From positions 310,001 through 374,000 of the forward strand of contig CAJNDS010002146.1 of NCBI GenBank assembly GCA_905221605.1: 64,000 nt of DNA. The letters run 5' to 3'. Every line of letters begins with the position of its first letter. Position 1 is the stretch's first letter. This DNA is from Symbiodinium natans (Eukaryota > Sar > Dinophyceae > Suessiales > Symbiodiniaceae). Shown here one piece after another: positions 42,050 through 52,630 of the stretch. The translations under genes were made by a program, and so were the position numbers. Below the pieces are notes generated by a model. It ran no database searches and was not told where the DNA came from. It was given only the letters and a program-made list of their open reading frames with translations.

Positions 42050-44166
42050 TCCTTTGCTGTCGTGCTTCATCCTCTTTTCTGCTGCTTCTTGCTGTTTCAA
42101 GCTGCGGGCCGGAGTGGTTCCCATCGCAGCTGCGGGACCCTCAGATGTCACGACATGGCACAACCCTGGACGCGTCGAGGGCATCGACACAGCGGTGTGC
42201 CCAACCGTGTGCCCAACCGTGTGCCCAACCCAGGCTCTATGTGCGTCCGAGAAGCCGACGCCCCTAAGCTTCTCACGCAACTCTTCGCTTAAAGTAGCAG
42301 CTAGGAAAGCAGGCGCTGCACAAGTGGATGAGGATCAAGGATTCAAACAACACATGATTTGCATGATTGTACAATCTCGTCTGATTGTATACAGAGTAGG
42401 GTGCTAACGTGCCATGTCTGTTGTTCTTGGATCCGAAGTCTCATCTGCAGTGCAGCTCAGCAGGGTGTAGTTTGCGTCGCGGTCAGAGAGATTCCCGAGG
42501 TAGTGCAGCGATTGCGTACATGTCTTTCTCTAAAAGAAGCCATTTGCTGTGTTCCTTTGCTCACACTTCACTTGGGACCCTCTCCTTTAGACTGAAAGAT
42601 GTACCGGCGACGTGTTTTGGGAGCCACGCTCAGCGAGGCTGGACGTGTTCGCGAAGCCCCGGAGTTTCCTCCGAGCCTTGAACGGCTCATAACAGCTCCA
42701 TGCAAGTCGATGACAAGCACAACAGAAAACACGACTTCGCATGGCACGGCCTTGCGCAGGCGGGGTCCCAAGCGCACCGCCCGCAGCTTCATGGATATGC
42801 CAGATCCTGCACCTGGCAGCACGCGTCACCGCGCCATGTTATTCGGCATTGCGCAAAGCTCATCCAGGAATGGAGGCCAACCTCTCCAGCGCTGGGCGAG
42901 CACTGCTGCTGCATCAGCAGACACTCCGTGTCTGCTGATGCAGCAGTGGTCGCAAACCGTCATTGGCAACTGCATCCACCTGCACAGACGAGGAATGGGA
43001 GAGCGTCGAGACCGTCGCCGAGGTGGAGGAGGACTGGCTGCTCCTGAACGTGCGCAGGTGACGTGCTGCCAAGCCATTTTTTCGAGAACAAATGGCTTGG
43101 CAGCACTTCGCAGCTGCACATTCAGGAGCAGCCAGTCGCTCGGATGACCCCAATGTTGTTGGTGCCAGATCCAGAATGCATCAGAATGCCGAAGCACTAC
43201 TGGAAGACACTAGAAGTCTAATGCCGTCTGAAGCCTCAATCCTGTACAAGCATGCCTTGTGGCCCTACACCCTGCAAGCCATCAGCAGCCCTGAGACGTA
43301 GGGTGCTCGCAAGTGCTTCTCTGCGTCACGCAGAAGTTCGGACAGGGCACAATGCCCTTGCAAATGGTGAATTCCGTCACGCAGGCGCTGGCGCACGAAG
43401 TGCTGCCGGCTGTGCCCAATGTTGACAATATTCGCCGGGATGGTGCCGAACTACGTGGCCTCAAATTAGATGCCTTGCGTTTAGGCCGTGTATTTGGTTG
43501 TTGGCGTTCAGGCGTCGTGGTAGCCTCGGCGTGTGGTGGTCGGGCTGGGCGAGTGGGGCGGGGGGGGGGGGTAGAGGCACCCCTCAAAACCCGAAAACCT
43601 TCCAAGACCCCCAAACCCTATAGATCCCAGATCCTTTCAACACAAGATAGGGTTTAGGAAGTTTTAGGGTTCAGCTGAAGTTCTGTAGTCTGCGTGGTGA
43701 GGGTTCCCCGCAAGCAACAGCCTACTTGTGAGAACGGTGGTTGTCATAGAGCCCCTTCTTCTCTCAGATTGTTCTGTAAACTGCAAGTTTTCAAGACCTC
43801 CAGGTTCAAAATTTTTGTTGGGTAAAGTCCTGAACCTGAAGCCCTTTAGGATATCAGACAGGTTCAGGAGAGGCGGACGCACACGGCGCTGGCGTCCCTT
43901 GGCTCAAAGCCGGTCGGTGGAGCGAGAGCCCTTGGGATGCTTCCTGTGATGGCGGCGAGCAAGGTGCAATGCTTGTACAACAAGTTCCACAGCATAGCGA
44001 CGGCTTGCTTTGACACTGCCTGTTTCTTAGGCGTGCGGAGGGAATCTTGTATTTTTTCAAGATCCTCTTAGGGTGGGCTGTAAGCGGCCCCCTGAGTGCC
44101 CCAAGGTTAACCTCTTTCCAATTTTCTCCAGGGGAACTGAGCCAGTAAGGCTTCAAGGGCTTCAAA

Positions 44167-44795
44167 AGCGAGGACTTTGTCGTGGTCGAGCTCCCTGCAA
44201 ACCGCGATTGCCAGGTGGAAGCGCCTCCACCGCCCCCGCGAAAAAGGCGGGATCGCGGAGAATGGGCTCAGTACAGCCCGGAAGACGATGAGTATGACAT
44301 GACAGCTGCCACGCGCTCACCTCAAAGTGGTGAGGAAGGCGTCGCTGACTTGCAGGTGGGTAGGAGGGCTTTTGTTGTTGTACGTATTGTTTCGTACGTA
44401 TGTAAGCACGGTTCTTTCTAAATGTAATGAAGAGGAAGGGGGACAGAAAGCAAAACCTACTCCGCCTACACACCAACATCCAACATAATCCTAAAAAGCT
44501 ACAGCACCCTCTGTTGCAGGCGGTGAACCAGATCCTGCACCTGGCAGGACGCGTCGCCGCGGGTGGAGAGCTACACGTTATCCGGCATTACGCAAAGCTC
44601 ATCCAGGAAATGGAGGCCAACCTCTCCAGCGCTGGGCGAGCACTGCTGCTGCATCAGCAGACACTCCGCGATGCCAACCATGGTCGAAAACCGTCATTGG
44701 CAACTGCATCCACCTGCACAGACGAGGAATGGGAGAGCGTCGAGACCGTCGTCGAGGTAGAGGAGGACTGGCTGCTCCTCAACGTGCGCATGTGA
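44167..44795 (+). CDS. Array gene, block B: two exons (unit 2)
   Basis: Second copy of the 41044-41678 gene. Exon 44167-44355 lacks two codons in the proline stretch; the intron 44356-44519 is again 164 nt with the same GT and AG; exon 44520-44795 ends at the same TGA. The only residue differences noted are conservative (I/V at 'ESVETVVEVEED'). Confidence 0.6.
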
Positions 44796-45938
44796 GGTGC
44801 TGCCATTTTTCGAGATGCGACCTGAAAGGGCTGGGCTGTTGCCCAGCTTTTCCGGGTGGGTACCTGACCCCAATGTTGTTGGTGGCAGATCCAGAAGGCC
44901 AAGGCACTATAGAAGCACTCTATGGAAGACACTAGTACCATACAACCATGCCTTCCGGCCCTAGACCATGTTCAGCCTTGTTCAGGCGTGCGATGCCCGT
45001 GTTTCTTTCCGTCACGCAGAAATTCGGACAGGGCACAATGCCCTTGCAAATGGTGAATTCCGTCACGCAGGCGCTGGTGCACGAAGTGCTGCCGGCTGTG
45101 CCCAATGTTGACAATATTCGTCTGGAAAACGCAAGAGCTGTGACAGATTTGCGACATTTTGCCAGCTTGAGGCTTGATGTGGCTTGATCCTTTGCTGTCG
45201 TGCTTCATCCTCTTTTCTGCTGCTTCTTGCTGTTTCAAGCTGCGGGCCGGAGTGGTTCCCATCGCAGCTGCGGGACCCTCAGATGTCACGACATGGCACA
45301 ACCCTGGACGCGTCGAGGGCATCGACACAGCGGTGTGCCCAACCGTGTGCCCAACCGTGTGCCCAACCCAGGCTCTATGTGCGTCCGAGAAGCCGACGCC
45401 CCTAAGCTTCTCACGCAACTCTTCGCTTAAAGTAGCAGCTAGGAAAGCAGGCGCTGCACAAGTGGATGAGGATCAAGGATTCAAACAACACATGATTTGC
45501 ATGATTGTACAATCTCGTCTGATTGTATACAGAGTAGGGTGCTAACGTGCCATGTCTGTTGTTCTTGGATCCGAAGTCTCATCTGCAGTGCAGCTCAGCA
45601 GGGTGTAGTTTGCGTCGCGGTCAGAGAGATTCCCGAGGTAGTGCAGCGATTGCGTACATGTCTTTCTCTAAAAGAAGCCATTTATTGTGTTCCTTTGCTC
45701 ACACTTCACTTGGGACCCTCTCCTTTAGACTGAAAGATGTACCGGCGACGTGTTTTGGGAGCCACGCTCAGCGAGGCTGGACGTGTTCGCGAAGCCCCGG
45801 AGTTTCCTCCGAGCCTTGAACGGCTCATAACAGCTCCATGCAAGTCGATGACAAGCACAACAGAAAACACGACTTCGCATGGCACGGCCTTGCGCAGGCG
45901 GGGTCCCAAGCGCACCGCCCGCAGCTTCATGGATATGC

Positions 45939-47560
45939 GGCGGAGCCAGCTGAGAAGGCCCTTCCCTGTTTGGATTCCACCAATGTCCACCACATTCCAC
46001 CTCCCCTAAAAGAACAAAAGCTTCCGCAGAGGCTGTGCTTTGTGACAGTAGCGGCCCCGCAGCCAACGTGAAGAGCTGCACTGGAGGAGGCTCCTCTGAT
46101 GTGCGGTCGCATTCGCTCTTGCTTGGGCTCTACCACGCGCTCTGGTTTCTAAGGTTTCTAAGGGTATTCGTTGTCTTCGGACAGCATCCCTCTGGCCGCT
46201 TCAAGGATCACCGAGTAGCACTCGGAGCCGTTGCTCGACCGTGAGCGCCAAGTCGTGGAGAAGCTTTGGGCCTCTGACTCGGTTGCCTGGTCAATGCCCC
46301 CGTAGCGTCCCTGTCCTTTTGCGGCCTTCGAAACTCTAGATATCACTAGATGGTTTGCGTATGTCTGCGTCAGCGTCAAGGTGCGGTGCAAGCTGTGCCG
46401 ATCAGAAGCCAGGTGCTTCTACTGACCTGGTTGCTCAGATGTTCAAAGGCCAACGCCGCTTCCGCCGACCTTTAGACTCGAAGGAAGGGCTCCTCCGGGT
46501 ACACTTCTGGCTCTTTTTTTTGAGGGCTGGGAATCGTACATTTTCTTCTTGCTTCCGAGGCTCTTACTGGCAGAGCATGGGAGGGCAATCGACTTGAGAG
46601 AAGTATCCCCTGAACACTTGACGAGTCATGCAGGGGCAGCGAAGACGCAGCGAAAGCAAGTGCGGAGGAGAGCACGCTGGCGGGCTGCAAGTCATGGCAT
46701 GCCCAACCATGAGAGTTTTCCACAGGAGTCGTGGCTTGTCAAGGGGTCCTAGGAAGCATCAGCGAAGTCTCCGTATCCTGGGAGAAACCTGCAAAAGTGC
46801 TTGCACGGTGCCTCCACCCTTGTGGTGTTATTGCTCTCTCTTTTTCCCTGTTCTGCCTCTTCATCCCATCACATGTCATGGCCCCGTTTCCCTTCTTCAT
46901 ACCGCATTTGATTTGACGGTGTCCAACATCATGATGGCTCCTTTGGACGGCGCGGGGTTCCTTACGTCATTGTTGTGCCGCCAGGATGTTGCATCGCTTG
47001 CACCGCTGCATGGCCCGATCTGGTCTAGAGCTAAGAACACGCATGGGTTGAAGGATCAGAAGAACCTTGTCACGCAGCAATGGATGTAGAAATATGCACT
47101 TGCTAGGCCCTGCTAGGCTCTTCTGACTCTTCTGAGCTTTGAGGTGTGGTGGCATTCTCCTTCTCGGCATCGGCTCTCCAGAGAAGGGTGGGCTCTTTCG
47201 CGCAGCTGGACGAGGCAGCCCTATCCCAACATTGCCGGGGTCGCACTGAGTCATACTTGTACCAGGGCGGGAGGTATTTACCAGCACGTGTGTCAAAGAA
47301 CAGAACAGTCCTCGTCACGAAACAGGTCTCAAAGTTCAAGAGTCGTCGTGGCGCAGATCGACCGTCAGGAGCAGGCATCGGGAACAAACGTGAGCATTAA
47401 CTTGCTAGGAGTATCAGAAGCTGATGCTCTGTATGTGTGTCAGGCAACTCTTTGTCTTCGACATGCAGGCCCATAGCACTCCGTTCAGTGGCTTTCTTGG
47501 CTAGCAGTGCAGTGAGAGTCCTGGCTTTCAGGTTAGTGAGCAGCTCAGTGCGTGTGTTGC
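45939..47560. other. No definite gene; exon-like fragments
   Basis: Protein-like but unsupported frames: 46158-46391 (-; GQGRYGGIDQATESEAQSF) and 46549-46752 (+; DLREVSPEHLTSHAGAAKTQ). No domain, no decisive splice sites. Confidence 0.3.
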
Positions 47561-47580
47561 TCAGAATTGCTTCGCTCCAG

Positions 47581-47915
47581 GAGGAGAGGGAGAGGGTGGG
47601 AGAGAGGGACCCGATCGCGTTTCGGCACGGTCCCGTTTTGGGGGCTATGCTCACAGAGAGAGGGAAGGTTTTCAACCCGAACTCTCTGGGGCAGGTTTAT
47701 GGTTGTGAGTTTTTTGAGAGCGATGCCGAGGGAGAAGCGGAAGAAGACATTTCGGGTTTCCGGCTTTGTTGGTGCGGCCAAGAGTTTCCTGCGTCGTGGA
47801 TAGAGCTCATTCAGGTTCATACCTGGTGCACTTGGCTGCTCTTCTCTCAATCCTCTTGCAGACGGTCCAGGAGGCTTTGACCTTGGCTGTCCTGATTTCG
47901 GTCGGGTATCAGTAG
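47581..47915 (+). CDS. Two-exon unknown gene (3' part)
   Basis: Exon 47581-47814 (78 codons, after TTCGCTCCAG): EERERVGERDPIAFRHGPVL, GAMLTERGKVFNPNSLGQVY, GCEFFESDAEGEAEEDISGF, RLCWCGQEFPASWIELIQ. The intron is 47815-47861: only 47 nt, GTTCAT...CTCTTGCAG, phase 0. Exon 47862-47915: TVQEALTLAVLISVGYQ and TAG. The join gives a smooth helical C-terminus. Acidic centre with a Cys pair (CWC). Upstream exons were not found and no family recognised. A GTATCAG before the stop could also be a donor. Confidence 0.45.
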
Positions 47916-48270
47916 CTCATGTCGACTCATGTCCAAGAATCTAAAGGCAGCTCGTTCACCAAGAGAGTGCTCGGTTCTTTGAAGGTAATCGGAGAATCAC
48001 CTTTACGGCGTTCGCTAGTCGCCGCTGCCAGTTCAGACCTCAGCGGGCACCAACGGCCTCAAAGCTGTTCGATCCATTGCCATCATGTCTTTAAACACGG
48101 ACATGAATTAGTCAGATGTATGGGTTTCTGCATGCAAACCAAACGTCCTTTTGTAAAAGTCAGCTTCAAGCACTGGCTGCAACTCAAGCGCGACGCCATT
48201 CAAGCACTGGCGATTCAAGCACCCGAGCGGTCCAATCACTGCCGATTGAAGCTCGAATCCTTGATCAATC

Positions 48271-48606
48271 TGTTTCGGATCCTGCACAAGGATGACACGC
48301 ACACTCAAGAAGTGTACAAGATGACACGCACACTCGAGAAGTGTACAAGATGACACGCACACTCGAGAAGTGTACCGCCATTCGACATGGCTCAAGTGCG
48401 ACAAAAGATCGCCGAGGGTGTGGGTTTTTGAGGGAAGGATTGGGGTTGAGGTTCGTCCATGCTTGTAGTGCATGTAAGCTATGCAATCTACTTACGACCC
48501 TCTTGATGACGTACCTATTCAGTTTCGTAGATCTCCTGCTCCTAGTCATTATTCGTTGGTTCCTACTACCCCTTCTACCAACCCTCAAGCTCATAACCTC
48601 CAAGAG
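48271..48606 (+). repeat. 5' LTR
   Basis: Begins TGTTTCGG. Near its start it contains three tandem copies of a 29-bp unit (GATGACACGCACACTCRAG then AAGTGTACAA), at about 48291-48380. It ends in CATAACCTCCAAGAG. The short frame inside it (48341-48613) is not considered a gene. Confidence 0.9.
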
Positions 48607-48620
48607 GTTATGACGCCCAA
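48589..48620 (+). promoter_or_regulatory. First primer-site-like motif, paired with the LTR end
   Basis: Directly at the LTR edge, GAGGTTATGACGCCCA (48604-48619) resembles the half-tRNA site GAGGTTATGAGCCCA with one extra C. The preceding LTR end, GCTCATAACCTC (48589-48600), is its reverse complement, giving a hairpin with a 10-bp perfect stem and CAA loop. The LTR end therefore looks like a piece of the tRNA-iMet anticodon arm. Confidence 0.5.
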
Positions 48621-49160
48621 ATTCACGCTTGCTGCGTGACTTCGTGGAAGGTGGCCGGGACTCAAGAAGCTTGCAGCTGCAGGACCTGGTGATGGAGCAT
48701 TCTTGGGGGTTGCCGGGAACTGGGGGGACTGCCTGGACCAAAAGGCACGAGATGCTATGGAGATGCTATGGGGGCGGTCTGGACTCTGGGGCGGCCTGGC
48801 CATGGGTGGTGTCACTTAGGTTGCCTGGTGGTTGCTGGTCTTGGGCAGCACGGGGCATGCTAGCGCTGTGGGCGGCACAAGAGGCGTGGCAGCTACAGCA
48901 GCGTGCTATTAACAGGGATGGCTGGGCGCCTAACAGTCGGTGCGGTGGCTCAAGCCCGACGGCCTGGTCGACAGGTTGGGGGGAGCTGCAGCGGGGGAGC
49001 ACTCCATCCCTGCGTGTTGGAGTGGGGGGAGTGCGTAGTGAGCTGCAGCCCTTAAGGCGCCTTGCCGGCGTGCGTCCTTACCCCACCGCACACTCTACTT
49101 GTGAGTGTTGGGGCGGGCAAGGGGTGGGCATATTGTACTGACCAGGTATAAGGTCAAACA

Positions 49161-49175
49161 GAGGTTATGAGCCCA
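49161..49175 (+). promoter_or_regulatory. Second primer-site-like motif over the Gag start codon
   Basis: GAGGTTATGAGCCCA. GGTTATGAGCCC is the exact complement of the initiator tRNA-Met anticodon loop region (GGGCTCATAACC). Copia of Drosophila and Ty5-like elements are primed by such half-tRNAs. The Gag ATG (49167) lies inside. The bases before it are ...GGTCAAACA, that is a CA end as expected for an LTR. Confidence 0.5.
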
Positions 49176-52100
49176 AGGGCTCCCAGCACCACTCCGCATC
49201 AACAAGCAGCAGCAGCAGCATTAGCTTCAGCAGAGCTGCAGCAATCCCCTGTCGTGACCTTCAGGCAGATGACCCAGATCCAGATGCCGGCAGATGCACT
49301 GAGATCCTTCGCAACTAGCATCTCCGACGACATTTCTTTTGCAGCTGACATCCAGGCGGCTATGATTGAACTGTCCTCCAGGGTGCAGTATCGGACCGAA
49401 GTGCTTGCTACAGCTTTGGAGAATGTTGGTCAGACAGTCAACGGCGTGCAGGAGGGCTATGGAAACATGGTCCGTGGTATGGAGAAGCTTCATGCCGACC
49501 TGCAGAGACAGCAAGAAGTCATCCAAGGCTTGGTGGATGCCAAAGCTAGAGGTGATATGGAAGTGCGCGCAACAATGGAACAGATGAGGAATGAGGTGAA
49601 GCAGAGCTTGGAAATGCAAGTCCAGGATCACGCAAGTCACCAGCGGGAGTTGAATGGATTCCTGCAACGGGAGGCAGCCATGAGTGCCAAGATGGAAATG
49701 CTTGAAGCACAGGTTGCCAAACTTCGGGACCTCATGAAAGCCCAGGACATCAGATTGAACTGCCAGGCGGAAGCCCTGCAGCAGACCGTAGCCGGGCAGA
49801 CTGGGGCGTCGCGTTCAGCCACAGGTGATATGCTAGTGGAAGAACTTCGGGCTCGGGTGGACAGCTTGAGCAATCAGACAAGTCATGTGGCAGAGGCCGC
49901 AGAGACCTTGCTAGCCAGGGTGACCATGATCGAAGAAGATTCTTGGAAGGAGGCAGTTCAGGAGGAGTTGGGACAACTGAGGCAAGACATGGACGTGTTG
50001 GCGGAAGGTGCTAACGACCGTGCTGCTCATTTCCCTTTGACCCCGGACGCTTACTGCCAGGAAGCGAGTGGTCAGCCGCAGTTCGACGCCGACGAGGCCG
50101 AGAATGAATGGTGGGGTTGGCAGGGCAACAACAGGGAGAAGATGGACAATCACTATGCGTGGCGTGAAGACCCTGGGTGCCAGAATCCTTGGGGACTCAC
50201 GCCGCCGCCGGGGCTGGTGTGTGAGGAAGTTGGCCATCCTGGCCGGCAAACTCCTACGTTCCCGGGGCTGGTGCGCGGAGAAGATGGCCAATGTGGTCAG
50301 AGTGCGCCTACAGACTCGGGGATGGTGCGCGGGGAAGATGGCCAGCATGGTCATAGTGCGCCCGCAGGCGCGGGGCTGGTGCGCGGGGAAGATGGACAGC
50401 GTGGTCAGAGCGCGCCTTCAGGCTCGGGGCTGGTGCGTGGAGAAGAAGGCCATGTTGGTCCGGCTGCGCCAACATCGCCGGGGCTGGTGCGTGGAGGACG
50501 TGAGACGAGCGAGAAATCTAGACAAGATGATCGCATGGAAACCGACAAGGAGCAGTGGAAGGTGCTGACGGACATCCCAAACTTTGACTTCTCAGGCAAA
50601 ACTCCGTGGGAGCTGGGAATGTCTTATTCCACTTGGAAACGTCAACTGTGTACGGTTGCGGGAACAGCGTCTGGGAAGTTCCAATCTTTTGTGGAAGCTT
50701 GTGTGGCCGAAGCAGAGATGAGATACCAGTGCAAAGCTCAGGACCGGGAGATGCCCGCCCTGGGCTCCTACAGCCGTTACCCTTCGGGATATGCAGGACG
50801 ACTTGTGGTGCAATTGCTAAGAGTGCTCCCAGAGAGGATCACTGCTCCAGCTATGGAGATGACAAGTTCAGCCAATGAGATCCACCCCGTGCAGATCTTG
50901 GAGGAGTTAAGTGGCCAGGTGCAACCAGGAGGTTGCTCAGAGCAAACGAGCTTGACCAAGTTCATACGCTCTCTTGAGCCGGCTGGTTCAGCAACCGAGG
51001 CGGTTCAGGTGCTACGCCGGTGGAAACTGGCTCGCTCCAGGATCCAGAGCCTAGGGTTGCCGGAAGCGGCGCCGTTTGAGCTGCTCAAGGGTCTCCAAAC
51101 CCTTATTGCCAGGCTAGAAAAGAAGCATGATTCACTGAGGACAAGGATGTCTCTTTGCAGATTGGACACGTCGATACAGCTGGGAAAGGCTCAGGGTGTC
51201 GAACTCATGCTGGAGAATATCGAGAAAGAACTCCGATTGTTGTCGGCGGACGAGTACTCGAAGAGCAACACCTCAGGCGAGCATGAGATCAGCTTGGCGA
51301 ACAAAGGTAAAGGAAAGGGATTCAAAGGCAAGGGCAAGGATGGAACCAAAGGGGTCAAGGGCCAAGAGGACAAGAAGAAGATCCCGTGTCCGTTCCTACA
51401 GAAGGGCAGTTGTTCCTTCGGAGATCGCTGTTACTACAAGCATCCTGACGCATCGCACCAACCTCCGCCTACGAATCCCAAGACAGATGCTCAGAGGAAG
51501 AAAATTCCGTGTCGGAACCACAAGAAGGGCACGTGCAAATTTGGGGACAAGTGCCGATATCTTCATGAGGATGCAGCTACAGCCAAAGCAGCAGCCAAAG
51601 CCAGTGGAACCCTGATGGGAGTGGAGAAGGGAGCAGCAGCAAAAGCCAAAGCTTCAGCCGCAGTTCCCAAGGCCTCGTCGGTGGTGTTGGCAAGTGTGTG
51701 CAAGATGGCTCGCTCAGATCTTCTAGAGGATGAGAATTCTCCATCGAGCTCCGATTCAGAGATGACTCATATCAGCGAGGCTGCGTCAGATGAATCCACA
51801 GCAAGCTATGCGAGACAGAGCCAGGATGAGTTCTCAGAGGAGGAGTTTCTTGACACAGGTCCTCAGAGAAATCCCTTGTGGAAACTTCACATGAGGCCGG
51901 ACGAGTTCTTGGAGTGGCAGAGAGGACAGATCATGTCGGCGCCGAGGGATTTCCAGATGGAAACAGACGGCCTGGACGTAGCGGTGGGGGTAATGGTCAA
52001 CGTTGCTCACTTGGACCAAGGACTCCCAGCATATAACATTCCAATTGATGAAGAACAAGAGATAGTGTCGGTGCATGACGTGTTGATCATGTGTGAGGAC

Positions 52101-52319
52101 AATGTTGCAAGGCCCGGAGTCATTGCATGGCTGTTAGATCTTGGCCCCTCGCGAAATGAACTTTTCTTGGCTGCGATTGAGAGCCCTCGTCCTCCGAAAG
52201 TACGCCAATCCAGAGCGACAGGATCCCAGGATCCGTTGCCCGCAGAACACATGAGGCCCCAATCCGGGGATCCTTATTCCGAGGACCTTTTGAGTGTTTC
52301 GGATCCTGCACAAGGATGA
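49167..52319 (+). CDS. Gag polyprotein with two CCCH zinc fingers
   Basis: 1050 residues, intact. Residues about 20-290 are helical and coiled-coil-like (LQRQQEVIQGLVDAKARGDM, EMLEAQVAKLRDLMKAQDI). Residues about 349-450 hold five to six copies of an 18-residue repeat (GLVRGEDGQRGQSAPSGS). Residues about 470-700 are a helical capsid-like region (ELGMSYSTWKRQLCTVAGTA). A Lys/Gly stretch (NKGKGKGFKGKGKDGTKG) precedes two CCCH fingers, C741-x7-C749-x5-C755-x3-H759 and C782-x7-C790-x5-C796-x3-H800, which replace the usual CCHC knuckle for RNA binding. After an acidic Ser/Glu-rich part the last about 140 residues (KLHMRPDEFLEWQRGQI) are unknown; the stop lies inside the 3' LTR. Expected role: packaging the element RNA in particles. 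Confidence 0.85.
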   Translation: MSPRAPSTTPHQQAAAAALASAELQQSPVVTFRQMTQIQMPADALRSFATSISDDISFAADIQAAMIELSSRVQYRTEVLATALENVGQTVNGVQEGYGNMVRGMEKLHADLQRQQEVIQGLVDAKARGDMEVRATMEQMRNEVKQSLEMQVQDHASHQRELNGFLQREAAMSAKMEMLEAQVAKLRDLMKAQDIRLNCQAEALQQTVAGQTGASRSATGDMLVEELRARVDSLSNQTSHVAEAAETLLARVTMIEEDSWKEAVQEELGQLRQDMDVLAEGANDRAAHFPLTPDAYCQEASGQPQFDADEAENEWWGWQGNNREKMDNHYAWREDPGCQNPWGLTPPPGLVCEEVGHPGRQTPTFPGLVRGEDGQCGQSAPTDSGMVRGEDGQHGHSAPAGAGLVRGEDGQRGQSAPSGSGLVRGEEGHVGPAAPTSPGLVRGGRETSEKSRQDDRMETDKEQWKVLTDIPNFDFSGKTPWELGMSYSTWKRQLCTVAGTASGKFQSFVEACVAEAEMRYQCKAQDREMPALGSYSRYPSGYAGRLVVQLLRVLPERITAPAMEMTSSANEIHPVQILEELSGQVQPGGCSEQTSLTKFIRSLEPAGSATEAVQVLRRWKLARSRIQSLGLPEAAPFELLKGLQTLIARLEKKHDSLRTRMSLCRLDTSIQLGKAQGVELMLENIEKELRLLSADEYSKSNTSGEHEISLANKGKGKGFKGKGKDGTKGVKGQEDKKKIPCPFLQKGSCSFGDRCYYKHPDASHQPPPTNPKTDAQRKKIPCRNHKKGTCKFGDKCRYLHEDAATAKAAAKASGTLMGVEKGAAAKAKASAAVPKASSVVLASVCKMARSDLLEDENSPSSSDSEMTHISEAASDESTASYARQSQDEFSEEEFLDTGPQRNPLWKLHMRPDEFLEWQRGQIMSAPRDFQMETDGLDVAVGVMVNVAHLDQGLPAYNIPIDEEQEIVSVHDVLIMCEDNVARPGVIAWLLDLGPSRNELFLAAIESPRPPKVRQSRATGSQDPLPAEHMRPQSGDPYSEDLLSVSDPAQG

Positions 52320-52630
52320 CACGCACACTCAAGAAGTGTACAAGATGACACGCACACTCGAGAAGTGTACAAGATGACACGCACACTCGAGAAGTGTACC
52401 GCCATTCGACATGGCTCAAGTGCGACAAAAGATCGCCGAGGGTGTGGGTTTTTGAGGGAAGGATTGGGGTTGAGGTTCGTCCATGCTTGTAGTGCATGTA
52501 AGCTATGCAATCTACTTACGACCCTCTTGATGACGTACCTATTCAGTTTCGTAGATCTCCTGCTCCTAGTCATTATTCGTTGGTTCCTACTACCCCTTCT
52601 ACCAACCCTCAAGCTCATAACCTCCAAGAG
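52295..52630 (+). repeat. 3' LTR
   Basis: Same sequence as the 5' LTR as far as I can see, followed by ACAATC. No clear polypurine tract precedes it (GAGGACCTTTTGAG). Confidence 0.9.

Larger units (their letters stand above)
38859..45938. repeat. Tandem array of a 3.13-kb unit, 2.3 copies
   Basis: Unit 1 is 38859-41983 (3125 bp), unit 2 is 41984-45121 (3138 bp), and unit 3 is partial, 45122-45938. Copies are nearly identical; the differences seen are a few substitutions and small indels (for example GGT/GGC near 39.19 kb, and a longer stretch with 'AATGTTGTTGGTGGCAG' near 44.87 kb). Each full unit also contains two related halves: block A (about 39.47-40.31 kb) and block B (about 41.04-41.98 kb). 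Unit 3 stops right after the codon pair ATG-GAT-ATG of block A. A poly-G run (40434-40446; 43559-43570) and telomere-like heptamers (40486-40550; 43611-43675) lie inside the unit. Confidence 0.95.
48271..52630 (+). mobile_element. Young non-autonomous LTR retrotransposon with Gag only
   Basis: 336-bp direct repeats 48271-48606 and 52295-52630, with constant offset 4024 and no difference seen by eye, flank one 1050-codon Gag frame and nothing else; there is no protease, integrase or RT. CAATC precedes the 5' LTR (48266-48270) and occurs one base after the 3' LTR (52632-52636), a likely 5-bp target duplication of the copia type. The flanks on both sides carry GATTCAAGCAC-like repeats, so it inserted into a repeat. 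With no pol it must use enzymes of another element. The Gag frame runs into the 3' LTR, which suggests an internal deletion at about 52.29 kb. Confidence 0.85.

Noticed and set aside
48341..48613. 90-codon hydrophobic ORF in the LTR as a gene
   Set aside because: It lies entirely in the LTR and is repeated in both copies; no start context or domain.
50068..50568. Alternative 166-codon plus-strand frame inside Gag, and minus-strand frames at 50354-49911
   Set aside because: They are shadows of the 18-residue repeat of the 1050-codon Gag frame.
51379..51600. Host CCCH zinc-finger RNA-binding gene
   Set aside because: The fingers lie inside a frame flanked by LTRs, with capsid-like helices and a Lys/Gly linker, so it is a retrotransposon Gag.
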